Shown here one piece after another: positions 45,373 through 56,471 of a DNA stretch of 64,000 nt. The position numbers were made by a program, and so were the translations under genes. The DNA is taken from positions 1 through 64,000 of the forward strand of contig LLCB01000312.1 in NCBI GenBank assembly GCA_001414345.1. Reading direction: 5' to 3'. The notes beneath the pieces are model-generated. The model was not told the origin of the DNA. It did not search any database and worked only from the letters and a program-made list of their open reading frames with translations. The first letter of the stretch is position 1, and the number at the start of each line of letters is the position of its first letter. This DNA comes from Hymenoscyphus infarciens. Its lineage: Eukaryota > Ascomycota > Leotiomycetes > Helotiales > Helotiaceae.

Positions 45373-46557
45373 ATGGCCTCTACATCTTCAGCGCCCCTGG
45401 TGTCTATCCCCGTTATAGACTTTTCGAAATGGAGCTCACCCAGTTCTCTGGATGATCGTCTCGCCATCGCAGAAGAACTGGCCGATGCATGTCACAACGT
45501 GGGATTTGTATCGATCATCAACCATGGCGTTTCTCCAGAGCTACTCGAAGAGGCATTCGAGATGTCCAAAAAACTGTTCGATCTCAAAACCGAGGAGAAA
45601 ATGCTCGCTCCCCATCCAGATGGTCCACCGGTGCATCGTGGCTATTCCTGGCCTGGCTTGGAGAAAGTATCGCAGGTGATAAGTTCAGACCTTGAAGTTG
45701 GAGAGGCTTTGAGGGCAGTGACGGATTGTAAAGTAAGTTACTCCCCTACTTATCCTCATTTTGAACGAGGAAAATTATAGGGACTAGCCCCCAAACAGGA
45801 AAGTTACGAAATTGGAAGTGAAGAAAACACAGAACAACCAAACGTCTGGCTCCCCGAAGAAGTGTTCCCCGGCTTCCGAGAATTCTTCACAGATTTCTAC
45901 TGGAAATGTTCAGTCACCTCGCTAGAAATCTTGAAAGCCATCGGAACAGGGATGAAACTGAAAGATCCAGAATTCATGCTGAAATTCCATACTGGTCATA
46001 ATAATCAGCTCCGGCTCTTACATTACCCACCTATCCCAGCTGCTCAACTGGAAAGCGAGTCGAGTGCTAGGATGCCGCCTCATTCTGACTGGGGTTCTAT
46101 TACTATGTTGTTCCAGGATGATTGTGGAGGACTTGAGGTCGAGAATCAGCATGTTCCTGGCGAGTTCATCAAAGTTACTCCACAGAGGAACGCCATTGTG
46201 ATGAATATTGGGGACTTGTTGATGAGATGGAGTAATGGTAAGTCTATATCATGTCTTCTATTAAAGATATAGAAGCTGACAATACATACAGATTGGTTGA
46301 AGTCGACACTTCATCGAGTTACTCTCCCACCAGCCTCAGATCGCTACACCGGAGAAGAACGTATGACCCGAGCTCGATACTCAATTCCTTACTTCGTTAG
46401 CCCCGACATCGATGCAAAAATCGAGTGTATGTTAGAATGTGCAACAGAAAGCAACCCGAAGAAGTATGAACCAGTCATACAGCGAGATTACAGACTCATG
46501 AGGGCAAAGTTACAGTATCCCACCAAAGCAACACAGCCTTCAGCGGTAACAGTTTGA
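45373..46557 (+). CDS. 2-oxoglutarate/Fe(II) dioxygenase, thymine-7-hydroxylase-like (IPNS fold)
   Basis: Three exons: 45373..45732, 45799..46237 and 46292..46557 (1065 nt, 354 aa; introns of 66 and 54 nt, phases agree). N-terminal DIOX_N part: IPVIDFSKW, ADACHNVGFVSIINHGV, VHRGYSWPGLEKVS. The metal triad is His215 and Asp217 (PPHSDWGSI) and His274 (KSTLHRV); Arg295-Tyr-Ser297 (RARYSIPYF) is the 2-oxoglutarate-binding R-x-S. The segments ESYEIG, LRLLHYPP, SITMLFQDDCGGLEV and GDLLMRWSND resemble fungal thymine-7-hydroxylases, which oxidise the thymine methyl group to feed it to the uracil pool, but many uncharacterised fungal dioxygenases share them. The divergent NCS1 permease next door makes a nucleobase substrate plausible. 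The start ATG has an ACAAA context. Confidence 0.9.
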
Positions 46558-46698
46558 GAACTTTTATTAGTTTCAGCCATTCATTACATATTATTGGTGT
46601 GTCCTTGTACAATAAAAGCAATCAAACAAAGGAATATATCAAGCCTCAATCCTCCCAAAACAACCTGAAAGAGGAAAAAAGAACTCGTAGAATACCCA

Positions 46699-46914
46699 CT
46701 AGACGTTTGCCTCGAGGATTAGGAAGTCGGAGATCGATGCATTGTGAAGGGTTTGGGCTGCTGCTATTCCTGCCATTGCTTCGCCTAGAACTGCTACTTG
46801 TGTCTTTCTGCTGGTTCTATTTTGTGCTGGTGTAACTGGTGTGGCGGTCGAGGTACTGAAAAGGAGGGGTATATATAACAGGAGGAATTTGCTCGAGTAC
46901 CACAAAGGAGCCAT
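46699..46914 (-). pseudogene. 5' fragment of a secreted FAD amine oxidase (polyamine-oxidase-like)
   Basis: ATG at 46914 starts MAPLWYSSKFLLLYIPLLFS, a signal peptide, followed by a short spacer and TQVAVLGEAMAGIAAAQTLH plus NASISDFLILEAN, the N-terminal Rossmann strand-loop-helix-strand of FAD-dependent amine oxidases. The family glycine motif is G-x-G-x-x-G (normally GGGMAGI); here it reads GEAMAGI, so a key glycine is replaced. The frame stops after 71 codons where a complete enzyme would need about 450 more, and no continuation was found nearby on the minus strand. It is therefore a truncated relic, tail to tail with the dioxygenase gene. Confidence 0.8.
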
Positions 46915-47237
46915 TTTGACAGAGGAAAACGAGCGTATGAACAAGCAGAAATTCACCTAGAGATTGAAAATGGGAAACAATCCTCTAGATAAGTACTGTT
47001 TCTTGTAAAGGGCAAAGTATCACTTGGCCAACTTGTACTCTGCTCTATCATGTTGTGGATAGCTTCATGCATTATTTGATCATGATGTAGAGTCAATGAG
47101 ACTTTCCACATGCAATGCAGACCCAATGGTTTTCAATTCGGCAGTTACATTCTCAATTGTGCTCTACCTGGAAGAGTGATCGGTCCTTTGCTTTTGCTGT
47201 TTTGATGGAATTTTGACCCCAGTGACAAGGTTTCCAG

Positions 47238-47458
47238 GGGGTCTCGCGGCAGACAATAAAAGTGGCAGTAAATTCCAACTTCAATCACCTAAAACTTTGG
47301 GACAATCGAACTTCCTTATTCCTGGGTCAATATCTTAACTTGTTCCAGGTATTTGGAGTAATTGCTTTGAATTAGCCTAAAAAGCTGGAACAACGAGAGC
47401 TAGGCAGGCATGAAGGTGCAAACCTGATGTATTTACTGCCATATCCACCGCGAGGGGG
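47238..47458. mobile_element. MITE family copy 3
   Basis: About 220 bp. Left end GGTCTCGCGGCAGACAATAA then AAGTGGCAGTAAAT; right end as complement CCCTCGCGGTGGATATGGCA then GTAAAT. Interior GAGTAATTGCTTTGAATTAG then AAGCTGGAACAACGAG matches the copies at 28172 and 44900. GACAATAAAAG...GGCAG is shared with copy 1. No coding capacity. Confidence 0.78.
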
Positions 47459-48465
47459 TGCAAAAACTCCAGCGAGTGTCCCACTAGGCAGTGACTAACC
47501 CTTGCAGAATAGTGACACTTTATCGGAGCCCATTTCCTAAAAACGACAAGAGAAATACATGCATACCCCGTACATGAAAACAAAAACAAAAGTCGTAATT
47601 GAAAGGTGGGGCCCACGCAAGAAACAAACCTGATAAACGCTGAGGAAACTGGGACGAAACGAAAAGAATTATCAAACAAGGCAAATAACGAACGAACGCG
47701 TCACCCTAATTTCAAAATCTCGTGTTGTAACCCTCCCTAGTCGCAACCGTGGAGTGCCTCGAGGCAGATGTCAGCTCTGTTTCTGGGCGTAACATGTCTA
47801 AGCCTCAATTCGGTTGCCCACCAAGACAGAATCCAAGAAATCAGAACACCAAATTTCAAATGCCAAATGATGACGCTGTGACCTGTACTTGTGACCCTCG
47901 GATTGAATATCCCAATAATACTTTGAAGATAAAATATATGACAAGAAATCGGATGACTGGCTGCAATTGTTTTGCTTCGAAATAAACATTATTGATAATC
48001 GCGACCTAGGCCTGATATTGTAGTACATTTTGCCTCGTCGTTCTCGTACGAATATCATCATCCAGTGACCTAATCCTCTTTCGAAAGATGTCCTTTGGGC
48101 CTAGGTGTCGTTTGTGCCCCAAATTGCCCCGTGGCATTGCCTCCTATTGTTACTTCCTCGTGAGCCCTGCCCAAGAAAAGCAACCTCATCGCCGACATAT
48201 AATCGTCTTCTTTGGCGCGACCAGCTCGGCCATGTAACCTAATGTCTCATTGACCCAATACTGTGGCGATAGAGTCCCGGTATTCCTGAATAACTAAGTT
48301 GTCGAGATTCGTAATACCCCATACCCTAGAATTTGTTCTGTGTTCCATATCCCAAGTTTCTCTCCTTTTCTCAAGAATTTATATGTCCCCGGGTATCTCC
48401 ACCCATCTCATAATGCCTTTGCAAGCGAGCGTCCCCGCCCAAGTCAAGGTGTCTCTGGTCTGCTC

Positions 48466-49110
48466 CTAATTCGTGATGTCTTTGCTCTGACCCCAACTCA
48501 TGATATCTTGTTCGAAATTTTGACTCGAGGAAGACCCGGAACGGATTTGATCGAGCCTGACGTCCTCGAATGGTATTTCACTTAAAGGTGTCTTTCCGTC
48601 AGAGATAATGCCTTCCTCCTCCTCACTTGTAGTAGATACCCCGCCCGCAACTCTCTGATGTCGTGGTGGAACGGATTCTTCGTAGGCTGGAGGAGAAGCT
48701 TCCACGGCTGGCATTTCGTTGAATCCAGTCTGTGGTGCCCGATTATTTATCGCATGCAATGGCATAACGTTTCCATGAAGTTCGGGCCTCGGGTTTGGAG
48801 CTACACCTCTTGGTGTATTTGGTGCCATTCCCCTTCGTTTGTTTCTCAGTCCACAACATCCGCAACAAAACCAAACAGAAAAAAGGACTATAATCAAAAC
48901 GCAAACGGTCGTAACCACCCCAATCACCGCTTGTATACCAGGAGAAAGTCTGTTCCATAAAGCCTGCTGGTCATCGGATGGTATAGACCCGGGGGTTGCC
49001 GTTTCTTTCGTTCGGTATATTCGGGTTGGCGAGTATTCAGGATGGTAAACAGGGACAGTGATGGTGGTGATGGAATCACTGACAGGTGTGGGAAATGGAT
49101 ATGCAGCCAT
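48466..49110 (-). CDS. single-pass membrane protein with a PPxY motif, unknown function
   Basis: Single exon, 214 aa, starting MAAYPFPTPVSDSITTITVP. The N-terminal ~55 residues are rich in S, T and P and presumably extracellular/lumenal. One transmembrane helix covers about residues 58-80 (PGIQAVIGVVTTVCVLIIVL then FSVW), followed by a cysteine patch FCCGCCG (possible palmitoylation) and a basic NKRRG. The cytosolic tail is acidic and serine-rich, and contains SPPAYEESVPP with PPAY at 140-143, a WW-domain/Rsp5 ligand. No signal peptide is evident, so a signal-anchor topology is likely. Such proteins are common in Pezizomycotina as 'hypothetical'. I do not recognise a named family. An upstream in-frame extension to 49188 exists, but its start is less convincing. 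Confidence 0.75.
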   Translation of the reverse strand: MAAYPFPTPVSDSITTITVPVYHPEYSPTRIYRTKETATPGSIPSDDQQALWNRLSPGIQAVIGVVTTVCVLIIVLFSVWFCCGCCGLRNKRRGMAPNTPRGVAPNPRPELHGNVMPLHAINNRAPQTGFNEMPAVEASPPAYEESVPPRHQRVAGGVSTTSEEEEGIISDGKTPLSEIPFEDVRLDQIRSGSSSSQNFEQDIMSWGQSKDITN

Positions 49111-50009
49111 CTTGAGGAACTTGCGTCTTGCCTCTGTGGTGTGAATTGGAGAAAAGTACAGCACAAAACGACGCTCTGTGTTGCACACTGGATCTTGGGC
49201 GCGAAGGCTTTATAACGAGGCTTTGAGATGGAATCATGGACAGGAACAGAAAAGAAAAGCAAACAGGGAAAAGAATCACGGCTGACTTGAGAGAAAGGGA
49301 ATCACCTTAGTGGTCTTGCCGCGGCAGTGCAGAAGATGCAGAGCGATGTGACGGGCTGAATTGCTGGTTGCTGATTGATTCCATTTGGAACTCTCTCACC
49401 ACCGCGTCGGCTTGCATCGAGGCGCAGCAATGCTCTATTCAGCTTGGGATGCGACCGTGCAGAAACGAAACGACGATCTCAAGGAGCGCTAGCAGGATAC
49501 TCCGTATACGAGTAAGCGAATACGTCGTTTGTTAACTCTTTTCCGTGGAATTAAAGAAGCTTATTGCGAGGGACCTGAATTCAATGATGTCGATGAGAGT
49601 TGTTTTTTACCCTGAGGCATTGGCGCTGCAGGCCGGCACATTATGGACTCGGGACGATCTCTGAGGGCCTGATCCCGATTTCCGGAGCAGTACAGTAAGA
49701 GAAAGAACAAGATTCCGGGAAGGTTTATTTTCTAACAAATTGTAGAGCCCATGGAGACTTGGAAATAGCTAATAAATTACCACTGAGTACAGCCTTGAGA
49801 CTTGTGCGTTGTACAGATTAATCAGCTGACAAATGTAGATGGCATTGCGCCACATTTGCAGCTGCCTTGAACCAATATATAAATTTCCGTGTTCTGTTAC
49901 TTCTTCCCTTTTCCAATGTAACATGTCACAAGTAAGGATGCCTGTTATACAAGATATAACCGACGAAGAGACGAGCATGTTGTTCAACACTTAATCGCAA
50001 GGTCCGCTC
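49111..50009. other. intergenic; may hide a first exon
   Basis: Divergent spacer between the PPxY protein gene and the plus-strand gene at 50.0 kb. ATGs at 49923 and 49938 and a GTAAGG donor at 49932 suggest a short first exon of the latter, but no splice pattern joined in frame. Confidence 0.5.
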
Positions 50010-51621
50010 TTGAGGGAGAAACTTGCTACTCGGGCTGACAGCTCTGTAAGGCTTAATTTAACCGATGAATCAAGCACGACAATTTCCGATGATATTTTAG
50101 AAGGCTGGCGATACTCTGGCACAAATGTCCGTATCACAGCTTCAGGGAAATCTACAATGAAACTCGGATCCGACTTGAACAGCAAAGCGAAGATAAGTGC
50201 GGCTCCTATGAACCCAGGGTTCTCGCTTTTCAACGGACCACGAAAACAAGAATTTTCGAACACCGATGCAGCACAGCAGCTGATTGTCAGAAAATCTCAA
50301 TATCAAGCTAGAAGGGGTGTAAGTGAGACGCCGGAACATAATTTATTACATATATATGTCTATACAGCACTAACAACCATATAGCCGCAAACACAGGAAA
50401 CGACTTTTCGGTACAAGCCATATATCACGGTCACCGGAAATAGCAAGATTTTTACAATACTACAGCAAATCGTCAAACACTTCCAATTGGTAGACCGACT
50501 TTTCGCTGACTTTTTCCAAAACGCATTACCACAACTCCCGGTGTACAATCCTAAGACTGTTTGTGATTTCCTCGAAATCTCACGAAGAAAGGCAGCGGCT
50601 CAGCAAAGTGTGGACAGCGTTGAAAATGAGGCGGAGGAAATATTCCTAGGTGATTTAGGCCACTTTTGCGAGGATGTCTTCAAATCCTTCTCCGCGCCAG
50701 AAGCTACTCCGCGTCCAATCTTCACGACTAGTTATAACAGAGATAAAGACCTTTTGCGCTACCTCCAGGACGGATTTGAGGTGCTTTATTGGGATTTCAT
50801 GGTTGATCGGGTTTTAGATCTCCATGCCAATTCTCACAGTATGGTTGCCGATGTATTGGTGAGATACGTGGATAGTGTCACGGTAGATCTTCAATTTTAT
50901 ATACGACAACTCGAGGTAGAGGAACTCGGCTCTGCTGAACCTCTTCTTGATGATATAAAAAAACGGATGGACATCCTGCGCAGCATCCGAACATCGACTA
51001 CGGTTGGACCGGGTGGTAAAGCGGAATGGCTCGAAAATTGCAATTGTGGAACTTCCCAAACCGAACGACTAGAGTTCCAGGAAAAGACCCTGGATCTCTT
51101 ACTCACAGAAAAAAATAAACATCATGAAGCGACAGAGGTAAGTTCTATTCTGGCCCATCTTGGTCGATAGATGATCTAATGAGACAACAAAGACCTCAAC
51201 TATCTTCATTACTCTGAGCTTCCTTTTCCTCGCTATAGCTACGGTCCCTGGAATACAAGGCTTTAGCATTGCTTTGAAAGCCGGCCCGTCGACTTTCGGC
51301 AGCACTGAAGACGCGGACTTCTGGACCCAGATCTCGAATAGCACTATAACAATTCTCGGGAACCTTTTCGCAGTGGCGCCTCTCTTCAAACAGAAACGCT
51401 CATACTGGGCCCATGGCATGATCTGGCTTTTCTTCGTCCTCGGTCTCCTGGCCTCGATCACATCCGTCGCGCTATATCCGTTCTGTAACACGGCGTATAG
51501 TGCTATCGCAAACTACATCGGTGGGATTTTCAGTATTGCTTCGATTGTTATAACCACGCAGACGATTAATATGAAGGCTTCCAGTGAGATGGGTGTTAGG
51601 AAAAAGGACAAGTGGGAATGA
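50010..51621 (+). CDS. unknown protein with C-terminal membrane segments, 5' end unresolved
   Basis: Supported exons: (5' uncertain, open from about 49995)..50318, 50385..51137 and 51193..51621; introns of 66 and 55 nt are phase 0, giving about 500 aa. The N-terminal ~100 residues are polar. The middle (YITVTGNSKIFTILQQIVKH, RLFADFFQNALPQLP, FLGDLGHFCEDVFKSFS, LRYLQDGFEVLYWDFMVDRV) is helical and soluble-looking. The C-terminal exon gives about three hydrophobic helices (IFITLSFLFLAIATVPGIQG; GMIWLFFVLGLLASITSVAL; YIGGIFSIASIVITT). The arrangement, a long helical cytosolic part followed by C-terminal helices, vaguely recalls CorA-like fungal proteins, but no GMN motif is present. No family recognised. 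The true start is probably in a short upstream exon or at a later ATG (50157). Confidence 0.65.
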
Positions 51622-51849
51622 AACCTTTTTCGATATATAATCCTATTCAACCTGGTTGGATTCCGATTTCGGAGATACATTTATTCCCGAAGTTGCTACC
51701 CAATATTTTCCTTCTCTGACTATGCCACGACCCTTTCTTGTATCTCACACCACACTATCACAATGCGTCTCGTCTCACCCACAATCCCCTATCCTCTCAA
51801 GCTCTGCATACATCCTCTTCTCAGCTGCGTTACCTACTCAGTCAAAGAT

Positions 51850-53381
51850 CTACATCTCATCCTTCTTTCCTTCCTCCTCACTCTTCACCATATTGCTCAA
51901 CGGACCCTTCTTAACCATCAAACTCATAACTTCGTATAAAGCATCGGCAGCAGCCATCGTGGTGTGCTCGGCATTTGTATCATACGCAGGTGCGACCTCC
52001 ACGATATCAGCAGCAATGAGGTTGATGCCTTCCAGACCCCGAAGAATCGTACGAAGTTCACGAGTGGACCACCCTCCGGTCTCTGGTGTTCCAGTTGCGG
52101 GTGCGACTATGCGATGTCATGTTAGCCAAGCTCAAGTCGTGCATTGCCAAAGTGGTGTGCAGAAGAGAAGCGGTGTAAGGGGGATTTGTGTATTGCTTAC
52201 ATGCTGGATCCAAGGTGTCGATATCGATGGAAAGGTAGACGGGCTTGGTAGTACCAACCCTATCGTGGATCTTTTTGATGATTCCTTCCATACCGATTGT
52301 ATCAATTTCTCTGGCTTCCACGATTTCAAAACCACAATATCCGTCGTTTTCATAATCGCTTGGCCCGCTGAGGGTTGTGCGGATTCCAGCATGGATGTTA
52401 CTATCGTTCGCGAGGAGACCTTCTTGTGCAGCGTGGTAGAAGTATGTACCGTGGTTGATACTCGCTACCTTAGTTGGAGAACCTCCGAATACCTTTGGCT
52501 TCCAGGTATCGAGATGGGAATCGAAGTGGATGACAGAAATTGGACCGTATGCTCGGTTGATGGAACGTAGCAATGGTAGGGTGATGGTATGGTCCCCTCC
52601 GAGTGTGATTACACGGGGAAGTGTCTTGTCATTCTTCGCAGGTCCCTTCTTCTTCGCATCCGTAGCAGGTTTGCGAGTAAGAATAGCATTATGGCCCTCC
52701 TCGATCTGGTGCAAAGCCCAAGTATTATCATATCTGCGTACAGAAATCAGCACTCTCCCTGATTCAAACAATCCACAAGCTTACGAAGTCACAGGAATAT
52801 CCCCACAATCCAAGATGGTAGCCCAGCTATTAAAAGGGTTCGTAGCCAATGGCACATTATACCCCCCGCTGAAACGAATTTTATGTGAGCCTGTGTATTC
52901 GATCGATGGATAGATCAGCATCTATGCTGTTTGGAAAACTGACTAGAGATTGAGACGCCGAGAACCTTGTCGGATTCCGGAGGGGCCAAAACGAGCCCCT
53001 GGTCTATAGGAAGTTCCTGTATCGAATGGAGCTCCTGCGAACGGTATTGTCAGATCAATCGTTTCTGAAATATGGAGGAGTGGTGGGACATACCGATGAA
53101 TGCAATGTCATACTGTACTTCGTCCGATGCTAGGCATGGGAAGTAAGGTAAGCGACCAAAGGTTGAGATACCAGAAAACACTGAATCGGCCTGCAGAAAT
53201 GTCAATCGGATTACACAACACTCGGCACATCCAAAGAACATACCTGGGTTCCTCCATCGCCAGGTAGGGTGTTATACCACAGCGCCTTATGAGGACCAGC
53301 AATCGGAACCTGATTCTCATGATCCCCATGTGCAAACGCACCAGCAGCAAAAACCGCAGCAGTAAAGAAGTTCGTTAACAT
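51850..53381 (-). CDS. agmatinase/ureohydrolase family protein with signal peptide
   Basis: Six exons: 53381..53244, 53190..53094, 53034..52944, 52868..52785, 52733..52201 and 52106..51850 (1200 nt, 399 aa; phases agree). Ureohydrolases remove urea from agmatine, guanidinobutyrate or arginine using two Mn ions. Metal ligands are present: [13 protein letters not shown] and SIDIDTLDP, plus [19 protein letters not shown] near the N-terminus, typical of agmatinase/guanidinobutyrase rather than arginase. The N-terminus [20 protein letters not shown] is a signal peptide, so the enzyme is probably secreted or vacuolar, as in a known class of Pezizomycotina homologues. Substrate is not determinable. 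Upstream GATA motifs fit a nitrogen-catabolic role. Confidence 0.92.
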
Positions 53382-54457
53382 GTTTGTAGAATTTAACAAA
53401 GAACCTCGGAATCAATTGACAAACTATCAATTGCGAAAAAGGAGGGAAGAAGGGAATCAATGGTGGGCGGCGACATACTTAAGAGCATGTTACGTTGGCA
53501 ATGCTTCCAATGCACTAGCAGCATCATGAGCGTTGACTGCATGATATTACAGAATAGAATCTCAATTATGGTTTTCTCTCCCCCGGGATAGTCTTATCCC
53601 CAACGAACCTAGCAGTAGCTCTCTCTCAGATCATAGGTTCCCAAGCTCCCCTCTAGTTGCCGAAATAATCCCAAACAAATACTGGTACTTAGCATCTCCA
53701 TTCTCGTTATGTAAAAAACGGCCGCTTGCCTGTCTTAAACCTCGGGATGTGATGTGCTTGATTTATCGACCGGTAGTTGGATAACATTTGGAAATGGCGG
53801 GGCAGCTTGCATAGATAAAGCAATAACATCATCATATGCTTAGCAACTCCCATTATCAATATCCCCCAATGAACCGAGCATCCCTAACCCAGCCCAGTGA
53901 CATTCCCAAGAACCAAACTAGCCAATTGGTACGGGATTTTCCCTGGTCTGGGCCGTTGAATTATGCAGCCAACCCAGCCATTGGTACGCCGTTATTTGGT
54001 AATGGAAAACAAAAAATGCGAACGCCGGCCGCAGCCTTGCATAAGTACCTGGCGTTATGAGGTAATTGATGATAAGCGAGGGGGAGCTTTATCAGGAGCT
54101 TTATCAGGAGCTTTATCAGAGAACGATAGCGCTATGCATATACTTCCAATGCCGCTTCAATCAACGAGGGTCCTGATAGCAAAAGCAGCAAGGCTACATA
54201 ATCGCTAGTGGAGATCCGGGGAGCATGAAGGGTTCCGAGAAGTGGGATTCCAAGAAATTTGGAGGTTATATATAGCACAATAGAAAGGAGGGAGGAAGTT
54301 CAAAATGAAAACTATTATCCATTTATGACTCTAGCTTATTTACAACAGACAAAGTACTTGCACCCTTCTATGCAAACGCAAACTCCGCCCTCACCACCCC
54401 GATTCCAGTTACAACGCCCCTAATTTACGAACGAGAAATTCATGTGGAAAGATTTTC
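53382..54457. other. intergenic, promoter of the agmatinase-family gene
   Basis: Lies between the agmatinase start and the 3' end of asparagine synthetase, both on the minus strand. Open frames at 53836-54208 have no domain. Contains the GATA-motif repeat and a CTTATC at about 53590. Confidence 0.6.
54071..54120 (-). promoter_or_regulatory. clustered GATA-factor motifs in a 15-bp tandem repeat
   Basis: GATAAG at 54071-54076 is followed by three tandem copies of GAGCTTTATCAG, each giving TGATAAAG on the minus strand. They lie about 690-740 bp upstream of the agmatinase-family start. HGATAR is the AreA/Nit2 core. Clustering is suggestive, but the repeat could also be a chance short duplication. 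Confidence 0.4.
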
Positions 54458-56471
54458 TTATTCCTTGGTCTTAACATTGTCGTACTTTTCGTTGTGGATT
54501 GCAATGGCTCTGTTGTTGAGTGGTTAATATTGTACTCAAAAAATCTTTCGGCGCCTGTGACTTACCTTCCACTTGGATCAGTTTGTTTCGACCAAGTTGG
54601 TAACCATCTTACCACACTCTCTGCGCAATGTGGTGGGAAGTGTTCATCGAACATTGTTCGATACCAGTAGCTAGATATTGTTAGCAATGTCGAAGTACGG
54701 GAGTTTTCAATTCGCTTACGCTTCCTTTGTATCCGGAATATCGGTACCCCACTCAGGCTTTGGGTTCTTCATCATCTCGTCAGTAACATGGAGCTCAGCG
54801 TTGTCCTTGAGAGCATCGATCCAGCCGTAGCCAACACCATCACTGAATTGTTCCTTTTGTCTCCAGAGGATGTTGTCAGGCAAGTATGGCTTAGTAGTAG
54901 GATCGTCCTTGGTATCGAAAGCCTTGCGGAGAATGTACTTCTCGATTTTCTCCTTTGTAATCATCTTATCTTGAGGGTCAATGTTCATTGTGGTTTCCAA
55001 AAACTTGATTTATCATTAGTATAGTTCCGGTTTAGCCACATGGAAATGCTTACCTCTTTATCCAAGAAGGGAACACGAGCCTCTAGACCCCATGCGGATG
55101 TGGACTTGTTTGCTCTCAAGCAATCCCAAACATGCAAATTCTTCACTCTGGCGACGGTCTCTTCATGGAAGGCCTTCTTGTCTGGAGCAGCATGGAAGTA
55201 CAAGTATCCACCGAAGATCTCGTCAGCGCCCTCTCCACTCAACACCATCTTGACACCCATAGCCTTGATTTTTCTCGAAAGCAAGAACATAGGGGTGGAA
55301 GCGCGGATCGTTGTTACATCATATGTTTCCAAGTGATAAATAACATCGGACAAAGCGTTCAAACCATCCTCGAGCTCGAAGGTCATGTTGTGGTGCTTTG
55401 TCCCGAGGAATTTGGCAACCTCGAGCGCAGCCTTGGAATCTGGGGCACCGGGTAATCCAATGGAAAATGAGTTGAGTTGGGGAAGATATGTCACGGTGGA
55501 CAACTTGTTTTCGTCGTCGATTCCAACGAGACCTTCTCCATGATCCTCATCGAGTGGTTTTTCGGATTGTCCGTTATCAATCTGATCTTTGGCCGCAGCC
55601 TTCATACGGAGAGTTTCTCGCTGGGCAATTGAGGCGACCAAACTAGAGTCCAATCCACCAGATAACAGAACACCATATGGGACTTCTGCCATCAACCGCT
55701 TTCGAACCGACTTCTCCAAACTTTCCCGTACTTTTTTCAAGTCGACTGGTGTAGTAGGTACCTTGGCTGGATCCCACCAAGATGGCTCAAAATATCTGGT
55801 GGTTTTGTCGGTTTTTGAGTCATAAACATGACCAGGGGGGAAGGCTATAATTTTGTCGCAAACATCTTTCAAACATTTCAGCTCAGAAGCAAAGAAAACT
55901 GCTCCTGGCATCTTGCTCGACCATCCTTGATAGAAACTGGTAATTCCAATTGGGTCTCGTGCTGCAATAACCCGGTCTTGTTCCTTGTCATACAAGACAA
56001 ATGAGAACATGCCGTCGAGGTGTTTTGGTGCATCGATGCCATATTCCATATACTATTCCGACATTAGCCCCCATACCTGTGTATATGTTTATTCGCAGGA
56101 GCCCCTCACCAGTGGGATGATGACTTCGCAGTCAGAGTGTGTTTTGAAGTGGTATGATGTCTCGAGGTTTTTTCGAATTAATCTGTGGTTGTAGATTTCG
56201 CCATTGACTGCAAGAGCAATGGATTGGTCCTGGTTGGTAAGTGGTTGCGCTCCGCTCTCAATACCAACAATACTCAAACGCTCGTGGGCAAGGACTGGGC
56301 ATTGTCAGTGGAAGTTCCTTTGCGCCTGTTGAGTCACTAACTGGTGTTGTTTGCCATGTAACTTCCGGACCAATCTGGGCCACGATGGCGACACTGCTTA
56401 GCCATCTTGAGAGCAGTCGGCTTGAAAGCCTTTGCGTCTGGCACATGGTGACAACCCACGATTCCACACAT
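54458..56471 (-). CDS. ASN2: asparagine synthetase (glutamine-hydrolysing)
   Basis: Six exons: 56471..56342, 56294..56110, 56052..55054, 55003..54720, 54670..54566 and 54509..54458 (1755 nt, 584 aa; phases agree). It transfers ammonia from glutamine to beta-aspartyl-AMP in the cytosol. The N-terminal class II glutaminase domain starts MCGIVGCHH, so Cys2 becomes the nucleophile after Met removal; [18 protein letters not shown] and HSDCEVI are also present. The synthetase domain has the PP-loop SGGLDSS at residues 236-242, [20 protein letters not shown], and [19 protein letters not shown]. Length matches yeast Asn1/Asn2 and nothing essential is missing. The symbol follows the common fungal name; Asn1 versus Asn2 cannot be told apart. 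The very early first intron (after codon 43) is well supported. Confidence 0.96.

Larger units (their letters stand above)
46558..48465. other. intergenic region with a gene fragment and a MITE
   Basis: Contains the amine-oxidase relic (46699-46914) and MITE copy 3 (47238-47458). The remainder, including 47.5-48.3 kb, has no supported gene; short open frames there lack domains. Confidence 0.6.

Noticed and set aside
48340..48585. Plus-strand 81-codon frame
   Set aside because: Antisense to the PPxY protein gene's 3' end; no domain.
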